This document shows, one piece after another, positions 42,995-52,571 of a stretch of 64,000 nucleotides of DNA; position 1 is the stretch's first letter, and every line of letters begins with the position of its first letter. The translations under genes and the position numbers were made by a program. Under the pieces are notes generated by a model. It was not told the origin of the DNA. It did no database searches and saw nothing but the letters and a program-made list of their open reading frames with translations. Source of the DNA: Gaiellasilicea sp963707575 (lineage in GTDB: Bacteria; Actinomycetota; Thermoleophilia; Gaiellales; Gaiellaceae); contig OY970171.1 of assembly GCA_963707575.1 (NCBI GenBank), positions 868,001-932,000 on the forward strand. Reading direction: 5' to 3'.

Positions 42995-44155
42995 CTAGCG
43001 AGCTGCCCGTGCGACCCGGAAGCCGATGTGCGCCTGCCGGCGTACCGGCCGGCTGTGGCTGCGCATCGTGCAGCGCGCCCAGGCGAGGCCCGGGCTCGCG
43101 AACGAGCCGCCGCGGAGCACGCGCTCCCCCGGCGGGTACTCGGTCGACGTCCACTCCCAGACGTTTCCGGCCATGTCCTGCAGGCCGTAGGGACTGGCCC
43201 CGTCGGGATGGGAGCCGACCGGCTCCGTGGTGCCGCGCTTCATGCCGCGTCCGACGGCGGCGCGGCCCTCGTCCTCGTCGTCGCCCCACGGGTACATGCG
43301 GCCGTCCGTGCCGCGCGCGGCCTTCTCCCACTCCGCCTCCGTGGGCAACCGGCCCCCGGCCCAGGCGCAGAACGCCGACGCCTCGCGCCAGTCGACGAAG
43401 GTGACGGGGTGGTCAGCCGGAGCGGGCCAGTGCGGCGGCGCGGCTGCACCACTCTCGGCGACGTAGCGCTCGTACTGCGCGTTCGTGACCGGGGTCCGCG
43501 TCAGCTCGAACGCTTCCACCTCGACGAGCCGCTGTCGCGTCTCCCCCGCGTCGCGGCCGATCACGTAGTCGCCGGCCGGGACGTCGACCCAGTCGAAGCT
43601 CCGCGCCGGCTCGACCGCGACGACGCGAAAGCCGACGTAGGGATCGCGCGCCTCGGGATGCACCGGGAAGCGGGCCGAGCAGCGCAGCTCACCAGGGCCG
43701 CTCAGATACGAGCCGCCCCGAGCAGCGCCGTCGGCCGTCCACTCGAAGACGTTGCCGGCCAGGTCGAGCGCGCCGCAGGGCGCGGCTCCCGCCGGATGCA
43801 GCCCCGCCGGCGACGGCCCGCCGATGCCCTGCGCGAAGGTCGCGCGCGTCGCGTCGGGGAGCTCGTCGCCCCAGGGCCAGAGCCGCTCGTCGCCGCCGCG
43901 TGCGGCCGCCTCCCACTCGAGCTCGGTCGGCAGCCGCGCGCCGTTCGCGGCGGCGAAGGCCTCGGCGTCGACACGTGAGACGTAGGTGAGCGGTACGCCC
44001 TCGTCGTCGCACACCGGGAGCCGGGAGATCCGGAACGCGTCCACGTGCACGACCCGCCGCGGCGTCTCGTCCTCCTCGGGCGGATAGAGGCGCGCCGGAT
44101 CGTCACCGAATGCGAACGGCCCGGCCGGGACGGAGACAAAGTCGAGCTCGCTCAC
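42995..44155 (-). CDS. Protein with two SUMF1/FGE-sulfatase domains
   Basis: The 386-aa protein starts at GTG 44155 (GTGA overlap with the CocE gene). It contains two formylglycine-generating-enzyme folds in tandem (about 5-172 and 175-386). Both have RLPTE(L/A)EWE, a WPWGD or YPWGD loop, DLAGNVFEW or DMAGNVWEW and RGGS. In true FGE the RGGS is followed by two close cysteines. Domain 1 reads RGGSYLSGPGELRC and domain 2 RGGSFASPGLAWARC, so the first Cys is missing in both. Aerobic sulfatase activation is thus unlikely, and no sulfatase gene is present. It is the last gene of the Hyu operon. Confidence 0.82.
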   Translation of the reverse strand: MSELDFVSVPAGPFAFGDDPARLYPPEEDETPRRVVHVDAFRISRLPVCDDEGVPLTYVSRVDAEAFAAANGARLPTELEWEAAARGGDERLWPWGDELPDATRATFAQGIGGPSPAGLHPAGAAPCGALDLAGNVFEWTADGAARGGSYLSGPGELRCSARFPVHPEARDPYVGFRVVAVEPARSFDWVDVPAGDYVIGRDAGETRQRLVEVEAFELTRTPVTNAQYERYVAESGAAAPPHWPAPADHPVTFVDWREASAFCAWAGGRLPTEAEWEKAARGTDGRMYPWGDDEDEGRAAVGRGMKRGTTEPVGSHPDGASPYGLQDMAGNVWEWTSTEYPPGERVLRGGSFASPGLAWARCTMRSHSRPVRRQAHIGFRVARAAR

Positions 44156-46053
44156 GCGGGGACGACGGGCAGCGAGACGTGCGACGGGTGCTCGGCGTCC
44201 GCGTACACCGCCTGCTCCGCCTTCACCATCTTGGTGTGCCGGCCGATCGGCTCGCCTGTGTTCGGGTTCCGGTCGAGCCGCGGGAAGTTCGACGACGAGA
44301 CGTCGACTCGGATGCGATGCCCCTTCGCGAACAGGTTCGACGTCGGCGGGAGCAGGATCGACACCGGCACGACCTCGCCGGGCTCGAGCAGCACCTCCCG
44401 GTCGAAGCCCTCCCGGAAGCGCGTGCGGATGATCGAGTCGTTGAGCAGCATCTCGTAGCCTTCGGGATAGTCCTCGTTCGGCGGGTAGACGTCCACGAGC
44501 TTGGCCGTGAAGTCCGTGTCGAGCGCGCTGGACGAGATCCAGAGGTTGACCGTCGCGCGGCCGGTGACCTCGACGTCCTCCGCCAGCGGCTCGGTCTCGT
44601 ACACGAGCACGTCGGCGCGGTCGCGCAGGCGGCCGTACGGCTCCCGGGCGAAGACGTGCTCCGCCGACTCGCGCTGGTCGGCGGGGCCAGGCGTCAGGAT
44701 GTTGCGCAGCCGCAGCACGGGATTCAGCAGGCGGGCCCACATCGGCTCCATCCCGGGCCCGTCCGCCGGCAGCTCACCGACCGAGCAGTAGTTGCCGCCG
44801 ATCGTCGGCACCGGATCCTCGGGGTCGTAGATGTAGCGGCGCGGCTCCGCCTCGCCCTCGAGCGGCTGCTTCGAGAGCGAGCCGTCGCCGTGCAGGTAGA
44901 GGAGCTGCTCCTGCGCGCGGGCGAGCGGCCACTCGCGTTCCTCGCGCCAGCGGCCGCCGTGGTCGAGCTTGCCGAGCTCGGTCTTGCGGCCGGAGCCGCC
45001 GCCCATGACGAAGAGCCGGATCGACGCCTCGTCCGCCGGTGCGCCGCCGCCGTCCTCCTTCAGCCAGCGGTCGAAGAACGCGAGCTGCTCCTGGAAGTAG
45101 CGCTCGACACCCCACACCGAGTCGGGGCCGAAGTCGACGTCGAGCGTCCAGGTGGCGTCGCCGCGCATCCCGACGTGGCTCCACGGACCGACGATCAGCC
45201 GCTGCGGCGCCTCGTTCTGCTCGGCCATCGCGGCGAAGTACTCGGTGTCGGAGTGCGGGAAGCCGTCGTACCAGCCGGTCGAGAACGTCCCCGGGATGTC
45301 CGCGTGCCGGGCGAAGTGCGCCGTGAAGTCGTTCGACTCCTGCGCCCAGTACTCGTCGTAGACGCCGCGCGTCGTGTAGTCGAGGAGCGCCTGCTCGAGC
45401 GTCGGCGTGTGCTGCAGCGCCAGCTCGCCCTGCCCGAACGGGAACCCCCAGAAGAGCTCGCGCAGGCGCGTCAGGTCGCCCCACACCTCGGCCTGCTTGT
45501 CCCAGTCGTCGGCGATGTCCTGCGCGTCCTGGGCGTGGATGAAGAGCGCCCAGAACATGTGCATCTGCATCGCCCCGCCCTCGCGGGACTGGTGCTGGAA
45601 CGAGTTCGTCGGCACGACGTCGGGCCAGATCGCGGTCAGGTGCGGCGGCCGCTCGAGCGCCATCCGCACCTGCGTGATTCCCGCATACGACGAGCCGACG
45701 GTGCCCACGCGGCCGTTCGACCAGCGCTGCTCGGCGATCCACTCAACCGTGTCGTACCCGTCCTGGCCCTGCTGCTTCGTGACCGTGTGGAAGTAGTCGC
45801 CGGTGCCTTCCGAGCGGTAGCGGTCGCGGCAGTCCTGGAGCGCGACGGCGTAACCGCGCGGGACGAAGAAGTCGGCGATCTCCGTGTAGCGCTTGTCCGT
45901 CTTGTCGTACGGCGTGCGGCAGAGGATCGTGGGGAAGCGCTCGCCCTCGACGGGCTCGCCCTCCCGCGCCGGCCGGTAGACGTCGGTCGCGAGCCCGATC
46001 CCGTCCCGCGTCTGCACCATCAGATCCTTCGCGAGCACGATCCCGTAACTCAC
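44152..46053 (-). CDS. CocE/NonD-type serine hydrolase, second copy
   Basis: The 633-aa S15-family hydrolase starts at GTG 46053, overlapping the hyuA stop. Core motifs are QTRDGIGLATDVYRP, CRDRYRSEG and Ser122 in GSSYAG as nucleophile. TGWYDGFPHSD gives the Asp and VGPWSHVGM the His. The C-terminal jelly roll ends HPSHVSLPVVP. It is longer than the paralogue at 26648 and only moderately similar. Presence in both module B and module C suggests that an ester or amide of the same general type is opened in both. Confidence 0.88.
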   Translation of the reverse strand: MSYGIVLAKDLMVQTRDGIGLATDVYRPAREGEPVEGERFPTILCRTPYDKTDKRYTEIADFFVPRGYAVALQDCRDRYRSEGTGDYFHTVTKQQGQDGYDTVEWIAEQRWSNGRVGTVGSSYAGITQVRMALERPPHLTAIWPDVVPTNSFQHQSREGGAMQMHMFWALFIHAQDAQDIADDWDKQAEVWGDLTRLRELFWGFPFGQGELALQHTPTLEQALLDYTTRGVYDEYWAQESNDFTAHFARHADIPGTFSTGWYDGFPHSDTEYFAAMAEQNEAPQRLIVGPWSHVGMRGDATWTLDVDFGPDSVWGVERYFQEQLAFFDRWLKEDGGGAPADEASIRLFVMGGGSGRKTELGKLDHGGRWREEREWPLARAQEQLLYLHGDGSLSKQPLEGEAEPRRYIYDPEDPVPTIGGNYCSVGELPADGPGMEPMWARLLNPVLRLRNILTPGPADQRESAEHVFAREPYGRLRDRADVLVYETEPLAEDVEVTGRATVNLWISSSALDTDFTAKLVDVYPPNEDYPEGYEMLLNDSIIRTRFREGFDREVLLEPGEVVPVSILLPPTSNLFAKGHRIRVDVSSSNFPRLDRNPNTGEPIGRHTKMVKAEQAVYADAEHPSHVSLPVVPA

Positions 46054-48113
46054 GTCTTCTCCCTCTCGATGATCAGGTTGCCGGTGGCGTCGACCGCGAC
46101 GGTGAAGCCCGGGTGGACGACGGTGGTCGAGTCGAACTCCTCCACGACCGCCGGGCCGGCGAACGAGGCCCCGGCGGGCAGCGCGTAGCGGTCGTAGATC
46201 GGGCAGTCGACGTAGTCGCCCGCCTCGGCGAAGTAGACCGGGCGCCGCTCCTTCGGCTCGGCCGCTCCGCCGGTGTCGAGCTGCCGGGCCGGCGGCTTCG
46301 CGATCCGCCCCACGCTCGTCAGCCGCAGGCTGACCGCCTCCACCGGCTCGGCGGGAGCGCTGAAGCCGTAGGTGCGGTCGTGCTCGACGTGGAAGCGCTC
46401 CAGCAACTCGCCGCCCGCCGGCACCGTCAGCTCATAGCTCTGCCCGACGTAGCGCAGATCGATCTGGCGGACGAACTCGATCGCGTCCCCGCTCAGGCCC
46501 TCGCGCTCGAGCTCCCCGCGGCCGGCGGCCTCCAGCTCGGCGAACTGCGACTCCATCTCGGCCTCGTCGAGCTCGTCGAGCCGCCGCATGATCGTGATCG
46601 CGGCATCGCGCTTCAGGTCGGTCGTGAGCAGGCCGGTGGCTGAGAAGATGCCCGGGCTGCGCGGGATCAGGAGCGTCGGCATCTGGGCGTCGCGCGCGAG
46701 CGCGTTCGCGTGCACCGGGCCGGCGCCGCCGAAGCCGACGAGCACGAAGTCGCGCGGGTCGTAGCCGCGCTGGACCGAGATCAGGTGCAGCGCGTTCACC
46801 ATCGCCGCGTTCGCGATCTCGACGATCCCGTTGGCGGCCTCGGTGACGGAGAGCCCGAGCGGCTGCGCGCAGCGCTCCTCGATCGCGCGGCGCGCGCCGT
46901 CGACGTCGAGGCCGATCTCGCCGCCGAGGAAGTAGGCGGGGTTCAGCCGGCCGAGCACGACGTTCGCGTCGGTCACGGTCGGCTCGGTGCCGCCGCGCCG
47001 GTAGCAGACCGGCCCTGGGTCGGCGCCCGCGCTCTGCGGCCCGACGCGCAGAAGCCCACCCGAGTCGACCCAGGCGATCGAGCCGCCGCCTGCGCCGATC
47101 TCCACGAGGTCGACGACGGGCGTCCGCACCGGGTAGCCGGAGAGCGACATGCCGCCGATGCCCGCGCCCGCGTGGCCGCCGACGTTGTAGTCCTTGGTCA
47201 CCGAGGGCTGCCCGCCCTGGATCAGGCCGACCTTCGCGGTCGTGCCGCCCATGTCGAAGGAGAGGATGTCCGGCCGGCCGAGCGTCTCCCCGAGGTAGGC
47301 CGAGGCAATCACGCCCGCCGCAGGCCCCGACTCGACCATGAAGACGGGCCGGCCGCGCGCGGCCTCTGCGCTGAAGACACCGCCGCTCGACTGCATCACG
47401 AGCAGCTTCGCCTCGATGCCCGCCTCGGCCAGGCGACCCTCGATCCGCTCCAGGTAGCGCTCGACGACGGGCCGGATCGCGGCGTTGATCACCGTCGTCG
47501 AGGCGCGCAGGTACTCGCGGAACTCGGGCGCGACCTCGGCCGAGAGCGACACCGGCACGCCCGGGAGCTCCTCGGCGAAGATCTCGCCGATCCGCAGCTC
47601 GTGCGCGGGATTGACGTAGGAGTGGAGCAGGCAGACCGCGACGGACTCCACCTCCTCGCGCCGCAGCAGCGCCGCCGCGTCGCGGACGGAGCCCTCGTCG
47701 AGCGGCGTCAGCACCTCGCCAGCGGGGCCGAGCCGCTCGCGCACGCCGACCGCGCGGTCGCGCGGGACGAGCGGCTTCGCCTTCTCGAACTGCGTGTCGT
47801 AGAGGCTCGGGCGCACCTGGCGCGCGATCTCGAGCAGGTCGCGGAAGCCCTCGGTCGTGACGAACCCGCTGCGCGCGATCTTGCCCTCGATGATCGCGTT
47901 CGTGGCCACCGTCGTCGCGTGCACGACGAATCCCACATCGCCCGCATCCACCCCACCTTCGGCGAGCGCCCGCTCGACCGCCTGCATGAAGCCCTGCGAG
48001 GGGTCGGACGGCGTCGTCAGCACCTTCGCGATCGCGACGCCGCCCGTCTCCTCGTCGATCAGGGTCGCGTCGGTGAAGGTTCCCCCGATGTCGATCGCCA
48101 ACCGGACGCTCAT
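46050..48113 (-). CDS. hyuA: Hydantoinase/oxoprolinase subunit A (HyuA), copy 1
   Basis: The 687-aa protein starts MSVRLAIDIGGTFTDATLID, the ATPase-like phosphate loop of HyuA. It keeps VVHATTVATNAIIEGK, MQSSGG, FDMGGTTAK and GAGGGSIAW, the acetate/sugar kinase-type core of ATP-dependent 5-oxoprolinases and N-methylhydantoinases. With HyuB it opens a five-membered lactam or carboxylates a ketone, using ATP. It follows two hyuB genes (ATGA overlap). Acetone carboxylase would need a third small subunit, which is not seen. Confidence 0.93.
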   Translation of the reverse strand: MSVRLAIDIGGTFTDATLIDEETGGVAIAKVLTTPSDPSQGFMQAVERALAEGGVDAGDVGFVVHATTVATNAIIEGKIARSGFVTTEGFRDLLEIARQVRPSLYDTQFEKAKPLVPRDRAVGVRERLGPAGEVLTPLDEGSVRDAAALLRREEVESVAVCLLHSYVNPAHELRIGEIFAEELPGVPVSLSAEVAPEFREYLRASTTVINAAIRPVVERYLERIEGRLAEAGIEAKLLVMQSSGGVFSAEAARGRPVFMVESGPAAGVIASAYLGETLGRPDILSFDMGGTTAKVGLIQGGQPSVTKDYNVGGHAGAGIGGMSLSGYPVRTPVVDLVEIGAGGGSIAWVDSGGLLRVGPQSAGADPGPVCYRRGGTEPTVTDANVVLGRLNPAYFLGGEIGLDVDGARRAIEERCAQPLGLSVTEAANGIVEIANAAMVNALHLISVQRGYDPRDFVLVGFGGAGPVHANALARDAQMPTLLIPRSPGIFSATGLLTTDLKRDAAITIMRRLDELDEAEMESQFAELEAAGRGELEREGLSGDAIEFVRQIDLRYVGQSYELTVPAGGELLERFHVEHDRTYGFSAPAEPVEAVSLRLTSVGRIAKPPARQLDTGGAAEPKERRPVYFAEAGDYVDCPIYDRYALPAGASFAGPAVVEEFDSTTVVHPGFTVAVDATGNLIIEREKT

Positions 48114-49819
48114 GCGCTCCTCCGCAGCTCGGAGGTGGCGCCCGCGTCGAGCTCACGGCCGTCGACCGCGACGCGATAGATCTCCCGCGCGCGCTCGGGG
48201 CTGACCTTGCCTTCGAGCACGTCGCGCAGGACCCGCTCGGGCTCGCGCTCCTCGGGCGGGCCGTAGCCCCCGCCGCCGCAGGTGCGGACGCTGATCACGT
48301 CTCCCGGCACCAGCTCGATCGTCGACTTCGAGCCGAGCCGGGTCTCCGCGTCGCCGCGCACGTGCACGTACTCCGCCACGCGCCCGTCGCGGCCGCCGAG
48401 TGCACCCCAGGGCCCGCTGCGGTCGCGGTCGGCGAGCACGGTGAACGTGGTGTGCAGGTCGAAGCGGTAGTCCTTGCGCAGGCCGAGCCCGCCGCGGAAG
48501 CGGCCGGGGCCCTCCGAGTTCTCGACCAGCGAGAGCCCGTCGATGCGCACCGGGTAGTTGAGCTCGGTTTCCTCGACCGGCGCGTTCTCGGTGTTCTGCC
48601 CGTGGGCCTGCACCGCGTCGGGGCCGTCGCTCGCGAAGCGGCCGCCGTAGCCGCCGGCGAACGTGTCGTAGAAGCAGGTGTAGGTGCCGGCGGCGACGTC
48701 GAGCGAGCCGAAGCCCGCCTGGCACATCATCGCCTTCGTCCCGGCCGGGAGCCGCTCCGGGAACGCGGGCAAGAGCGCGCGGAACATCACGTCGACGAGC
48801 CGCGTCTGCGTCTCCCACCCGCCCACGACAGGTGCCGGCCAGGTGCAGTTGGTGACGCTGCCCTCGGGCGCGTCGAGCCGGACGAGCCGGTAGAAGCCGT
48901 CGTTCACGGGCAGGTCGGGGTCGATCAGGCACTTGAGCGCGTACGCGCAGGCGGAGAAGGTCATCGCCCAGGTCGAGTTGACCGGGGCGCGCCGCTGCTC
49001 GTCGGAGCCGGAGGTATCGAAGCGAACGCCGTCCGGGCCGAGCTCGATACGCACGCGCAGCCGCACCGGCTCGTCGGTGTAGCCATCGTTGTCGACCGAG
49101 CCCTCGGCCTCGTAGACGCCGTGCGGCAGCTGCGCGAGCTCGGAGCGGGTGCGCCGCTCGGTGTACTCGAGCAGCTCGTCCATCGTCGCGAGGATCGTCT
49201 CGCGACCGTGGCGCGCGACCAGCGCCTGCACGCGGCGGACGCCGGTCGCGTTGGCGGCGATCTGCGCCCGGAAGTCGCCGCCCGTCTCGTGCTTCGAGCG
49301 GATCTGCGCGAGGATCAGCCGGAAGACGTCGGGCACGATCTGCCCGGCGGAGACGAGCTTCACCGGCGGGATGATCACGCCCTCCTGGAAGACCTCGCGG
49401 AAGGCGCCGATCGACGCGGGCGCGCCGCCGCCGACGTCGACGTGGTGCGCAAGGTTCGCGACGTACCCGATCAGGCCGCCCTCGTCGTGGACGGGCGAGA
49501 TCAGGGAGACGTCGTTCAGGTGGACGCCGCTTGGATGCGGGTCGTTGGTGACGAGCACGTCGCCCGGCTCGAGTCGCTCCGCGCCGTAGCGCTCCACCGC
49601 CTTCGGCACCTGCTCCACCATCGAGCCCAGGTGGACGGGCTGCGCGAAGCCCTGCGCGACCGGCCGGAGCCGCGCGTCGAAGAAGGCGCAGGAGAAGTCT
49701 GAGCGCGTCTTGATGTTCGTCGAGTACGCGCTGCGCTTCAGCGCCAGCACCATCTCGTCGGTCGCCGCCACGAGCGCGTTCCGGATCACCTCGAAGGAGA
49801 TGGGATCTACGGCCGCCAC
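48110..49819 (-). CDS. hyuB: Hydantoinase/oxoprolinase subunit B (HyuB), copy 1
   Basis: The 569-aa product starts at GTG 49819, 13 nt inside the end of the preceding hyuB paralogue. It has DPISFEVIRNALVAATDEM, TNDPHPSGVHLNDV, HHVDVGG and the C-terminal CGGGGYGPP of the HyuB family. By eye it is about 80% identical over the N-terminal half to the protein at 49807-51456, so the pair arose by tandem duplication. It would form the catalytic complex with HyuA encoded immediately downstream. Confidence 0.93.
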   Translation of the reverse strand: MAAVDPISFEVIRNALVAATDEMVLALKRSAYSTNIKTRSDFSCAFFDARLRPVAQGFAQPVHLGSMVEQVPKAVERYGAERLEPGDVLVTNDPHPSGVHLNDVSLISPVHDEGGLIGYVANLAHHVDVGGGAPASIGAFREVFQEGVIIPPVKLVSAGQIVPDVFRLILAQIRSKHETGGDFRAQIAANATGVRRVQALVARHGRETILATMDELLEYTERRTRSELAQLPHGVYEAEGSVDNDGYTDEPVRLRVRIELGPDGVRFDTSGSDEQRRAPVNSTWAMTFSACAYALKCLIDPDLPVNDGFYRLVRLDAPEGSVTNCTWPAPVVGGWETQTRLVDVMFRALLPAFPERLPAGTKAMMCQAGFGSLDVAAGTYTCFYDTFAGGYGGRFASDGPDAVQAHGQNTENAPVEETELNYPVRIDGLSLVENSEGPGRFRGGLGLRKDYRFDLHTTFTVLADRDRSGPWGALGGRDGRVAEYVHVRGDAETRLGSKSTIELVPGDVISVRTCGGGGYGPPEEREPERVLRDVLEGKVSPERAREIYRVAVDGRELDAGATSELRRSA

Positions 49820-51456
49820 CCGTACACCTCCTCCGCCCGCTCGCGGCTGACCTTGCCCTCGCGCACGTCGCGCGCGACGAGCTCGCGGTCGCGCTCGGCG
49901 GGCGGCCCGTAGCCGCCGCCGCCGCACGTGCGGTAGCTGACCGTGTCGCCCGCCAGGAGCTCGACCGTGCCCTTCGCGGACAGCCGGCTCTCCTGCCCGT
50001 CCCGGATCAGCACGTACTCGGCGACAGCGCCCTCCCCGCCGCCGAAGGCGCCGGCCGGCCCGTGCAGCGTCCGGTCGGCGAGCACGGTGAACGTCGTCGG
50101 CCGGTCGAAGAGGAAGTCCTTGCGCAGCCCGAGGCCGCCCCGGAAGCGCCCCGGCCCGTCGGAGTCCTCGACGAGCGAGAGCCGCGTCACGCGCACCGGG
50201 TAGTTCAGCTCCGTCTCCTCGACCGGTGCGTTCTCGGTGTTCTGCCCGTGCGCCTGCACGGCGTCGGGGCCGTCGCTCGCGAAGCGTGCGCCGTAGCCGC
50301 CGCCGAAGGTCTCGAGGAAGCAGTAGTAGGCGTTCGTCTGCGGGTCGACGCCGCCGAAGCCCGCGTGGCACATCATCGCCTTCGTGCCCGCGGGAAGCCG
50401 CTCCGGGAGCACGGGCAGGAGCGCGCGGAAGATCACGTCGACGAGCCGCGTCTGGGTCTCCCAGCCTCCGACGACGGGACTCGGCCAGGTGCAGTTCGTG
50501 ACGCTGCCGAGCGGAGCGTCGAGCGTGACGAGCCGGTAGAAGCCGTCGTTCACCGGCAGGTCGGGGTCGACGAGGCACTTCAGGGCGTACGCGCAGGCCG
50601 AGAACGTCTGCGCGTAGGTGGAGTTCACGGGCGCGCGCCGCTGCGGATCGGAGCCGGCGAGGTCGAAGACGACGCCGTCGGCGCTGATCTCGATCCGGGC
50701 CGCGAGGCGCACGGTCTCGTCGGTGTACCCGTCCACGTCGACGGTGCCCTCGGCGTTGTAGATCCCGTGCGGCAGATTTGCGATCGCAGATCGCGTACGT
50801 CGTGCGGTGTATTCCAGCAGCTCGTCCATCGTGCGCACGAGCGTCTCTCGCCCGTGCCGGTCGGCCAGGGCCTGCAGCCGCCGCACCCCGGTTGTGTTCG
50901 CCGCGATCTGCGCACGGAAGTCGCCCGCCGTCTCGTGCTTTGAGCGGATCTGGGCGAGGATCAGGTCGAAGACGTCCTCGACGATCCGACCGCCCTCGAC
51001 GACCTTGACCGGCGGGATGATCACGCCCTCCTGGAAGACCTCGCGGAAGGCGCCGATCGAGGCGGGCGCGCCGCCGCCGACGTCGACGTGGTGAGCGAGG
51101 TTCGCCACCCAGCCGAGCAGCTCACCCTCGTGGTGCACCGGCGAGATCAGCGAGACGTCGTTCAGGTGGACGCCGCTCGGGAAGGGGTCATTCGTGATCA
51201 GCACGTCACCCGGGCCGAGGTTGTCCGGCCCGTAGTCGCGCACCGCGCGCGGCACCTGCTCGACCATGGAACCGAGGTGGACGGGCTGGGTGAAGCCCTG
51301 CGCGACCGAGCGCAGCTCGGCGTCGAAGAAGGCGCAGGAGAAGTCGGAGCGCGTCTTGATATTCGTCGAGTAGGCGCTGCGGCGCAGCGCGAGCACCATC
51401 TCGTCGGTCGCGGCGACGAGCGCGTTGCGGATCACCTCGAACGTGATCGGATCCAT
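49807..51456 (-). CDS. hyuB: Hydantoinase/oxoprolinase subunit B (HyuB), copy 2
   Basis: The 549-aa paralogue of the next gene starts at ATG 51456 overlapping the enolase-family stop (ATGA). It keeps TNDPFPSGVHLNDVS, HHVDVGGGAPAS, CTWPSPVVGGW and the CGGGGYGPP end. It lacks the last 20 or so residues of copy 1. Two nearly identical B subunits with one adjacent A subunit is unusual. They may form alternative complexes, or one may be recent redundancy. Confidence 0.93.
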   Translation of the reverse strand: MDPITFEVIRNALVAATDEMVLALRRSAYSTNIKTRSDFSCAFFDAELRSVAQGFTQPVHLGSMVEQVPRAVRDYGPDNLGPGDVLITNDPFPSGVHLNDVSLISPVHHEGELLGWVANLAHHVDVGGGAPASIGAFREVFQEGVIIPPVKVVEGGRIVEDVFDLILAQIRSKHETAGDFRAQIAANTTGVRRLQALADRHGRETLVRTMDELLEYTARRTRSAIANLPHGIYNAEGTVDVDGYTDETVRLAARIEISADGVVFDLAGSDPQRRAPVNSTYAQTFSACAYALKCLVDPDLPVNDGFYRLVTLDAPLGSVTNCTWPSPVVGGWETQTRLVDVIFRALLPVLPERLPAGTKAMMCHAGFGGVDPQTNAYYCFLETFGGGYGARFASDGPDAVQAHGQNTENAPVEETELNYPVRVTRLSLVEDSDGPGRFRGGLGLRKDFLFDRPTTFTVLADRTLHGPAGAFGGGEGAVAEYVLIRDGQESRLSAKGTVELLAGDTVSYRTCGGGGYGPPAERDRELVARDVREGKVSRERAEEVYGWRP

Positions 51457-52571
51457 CAGTACGCACCCTGGCGCTCGTAGCGCACGTGTGCACGCTCGAC
51501 CGCGTCGTGGTCGAGCTCGAAGCCGAGCCCAGGCCCGTCGGGGACTGCGACGCGGCCGCCGTCGAGCGCGAGCGAGGTCGTCACGAGCTGCTCGGCGAGC
51601 AGGTGGTGCATGACCTGGTTCCCGAGGGTGAGGTTGGGCAGACAGGCCATCAGCTGCAGCGCCGCGAACGTGGAGATCGAGCTCTCCACGCACGCGTGCC
51701 GGTTCATGGGGATCCCGTGGGACTCGGCCAGGTGTGCGAGCTGACGCCAGCGCCAGAGCCCGCCCGACTCGTGGCTGCCGAGCACGATCGCGTCGGCCGC
51801 CTCCGCCTCCAGCACGGCGCGCAGCTCGGCGGCCGTGTAGATCGCCTGGTCGGCGGCGATCCTCGTCCCGACGCGGCGGCGGACCCACGCGAGCCCGGCG
51901 ACGTTCGCGGCCGCGACCGGCTGCTCGACCCAGTCCAGGTCGTACGCCTCGAGACGCCCGATCGCGTCCACCGCACCGGGCACGTCCCACGCCTCGTTCG
52001 CGTCCACCCGGAGCAGCGGGTCAGGCCCGATCGCCTCGCGCACCGCGGCCACGATCTCCTCGTCGTCGCGGTGCGCGCGCCCGACCTTGAGGTAGACGAC
52101 GCGGTGGCCCTCGGCCGCCAGCGCAGCCGCGTCGCGCGCGAGCTCGTCGGCCGTGTCGCCCTGCGGGAAGGCCATGAAGTCGACCTCGTCGCGAACGCGC
52201 CCGCCGAGGAAGGTCGACGCGGGAACGCCCAGCCCCTTGCCGAGCGCGTCCCAGCACGCGACCTCGAGGCCGCTCAGGATCTGCTGCGACCAGTGCGGCG
52301 TGAACCGCCAGCGGCCGTCGCTCCAGAGCTCGCCCAGGATCGCCTCCACATCGCCGGGCGAGCGGCCGACGAACGCCTTCGCCATCCGCCCGCCGTAGGC
52401 GACGACCGCGGCCTGGTCCTCGCAGATCGACTCGCCGTAACCCGTCGCGCCCTCATCCGTCTCGACGGTGAAGAGGACGAGGTTCGCGCCCTCCTGCACG
52501 CCGGAGCGCCAGTGGAACGGCCGCTCGAGCGGGATCGCGAGCGGCGTCGTCGTGACGGCGGTGATCTTCAC
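51456..52571 (-). CDS. Enolase-superfamily enzyme with incomplete acid/base residues
   Basis: The 371-aa barrel protein starts at GTG 52571. Metal ligands are Asp190 (RVDANEAW), Glu216 (WVEQP) and Asp241 (IAADQA). On the KxK strand it reads YLKVGR, so only Lys162 remains. The opposite strand has VLGSHESGG, where epimerases have a Lys five residues before GG. It is similar in this respect to the enzyme at 22671. A dehydratase or unknown activity is more likely than racemisation. It sits inside the Hyu operon with 4-nt overlaps on both sides. Confidence 0.85.
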   Translation of the reverse strand: MKITAVTTTPLAIPLERPFHWRSGVQEGANLVLFTVETDEGATGYGESICEDQAAVVAYGGRMAKAFVGRSPGDVEAILGELWSDGRWRFTPHWSQQILSGLEVACWDALGKGLGVPASTFLGGRVRDEVDFMAFPQGDTADELARDAAALAAEGHRVVYLKVGRAHRDDEEIVAAVREAIGPDPLLRVDANEAWDVPGAVDAIGRLEAYDLDWVEQPVAAANVAGLAWVRRRVGTRIAADQAIYTAAELRAVLEAEAADAIVLGSHESGGLWRWRQLAHLAESHGIPMNRHACVESSISTFAALQLMACLPNLTLGNQVMHHLLAEQLVTTSLALDGGRVAVPDGPGLGFELDHDAVERAHVRYERQGAY

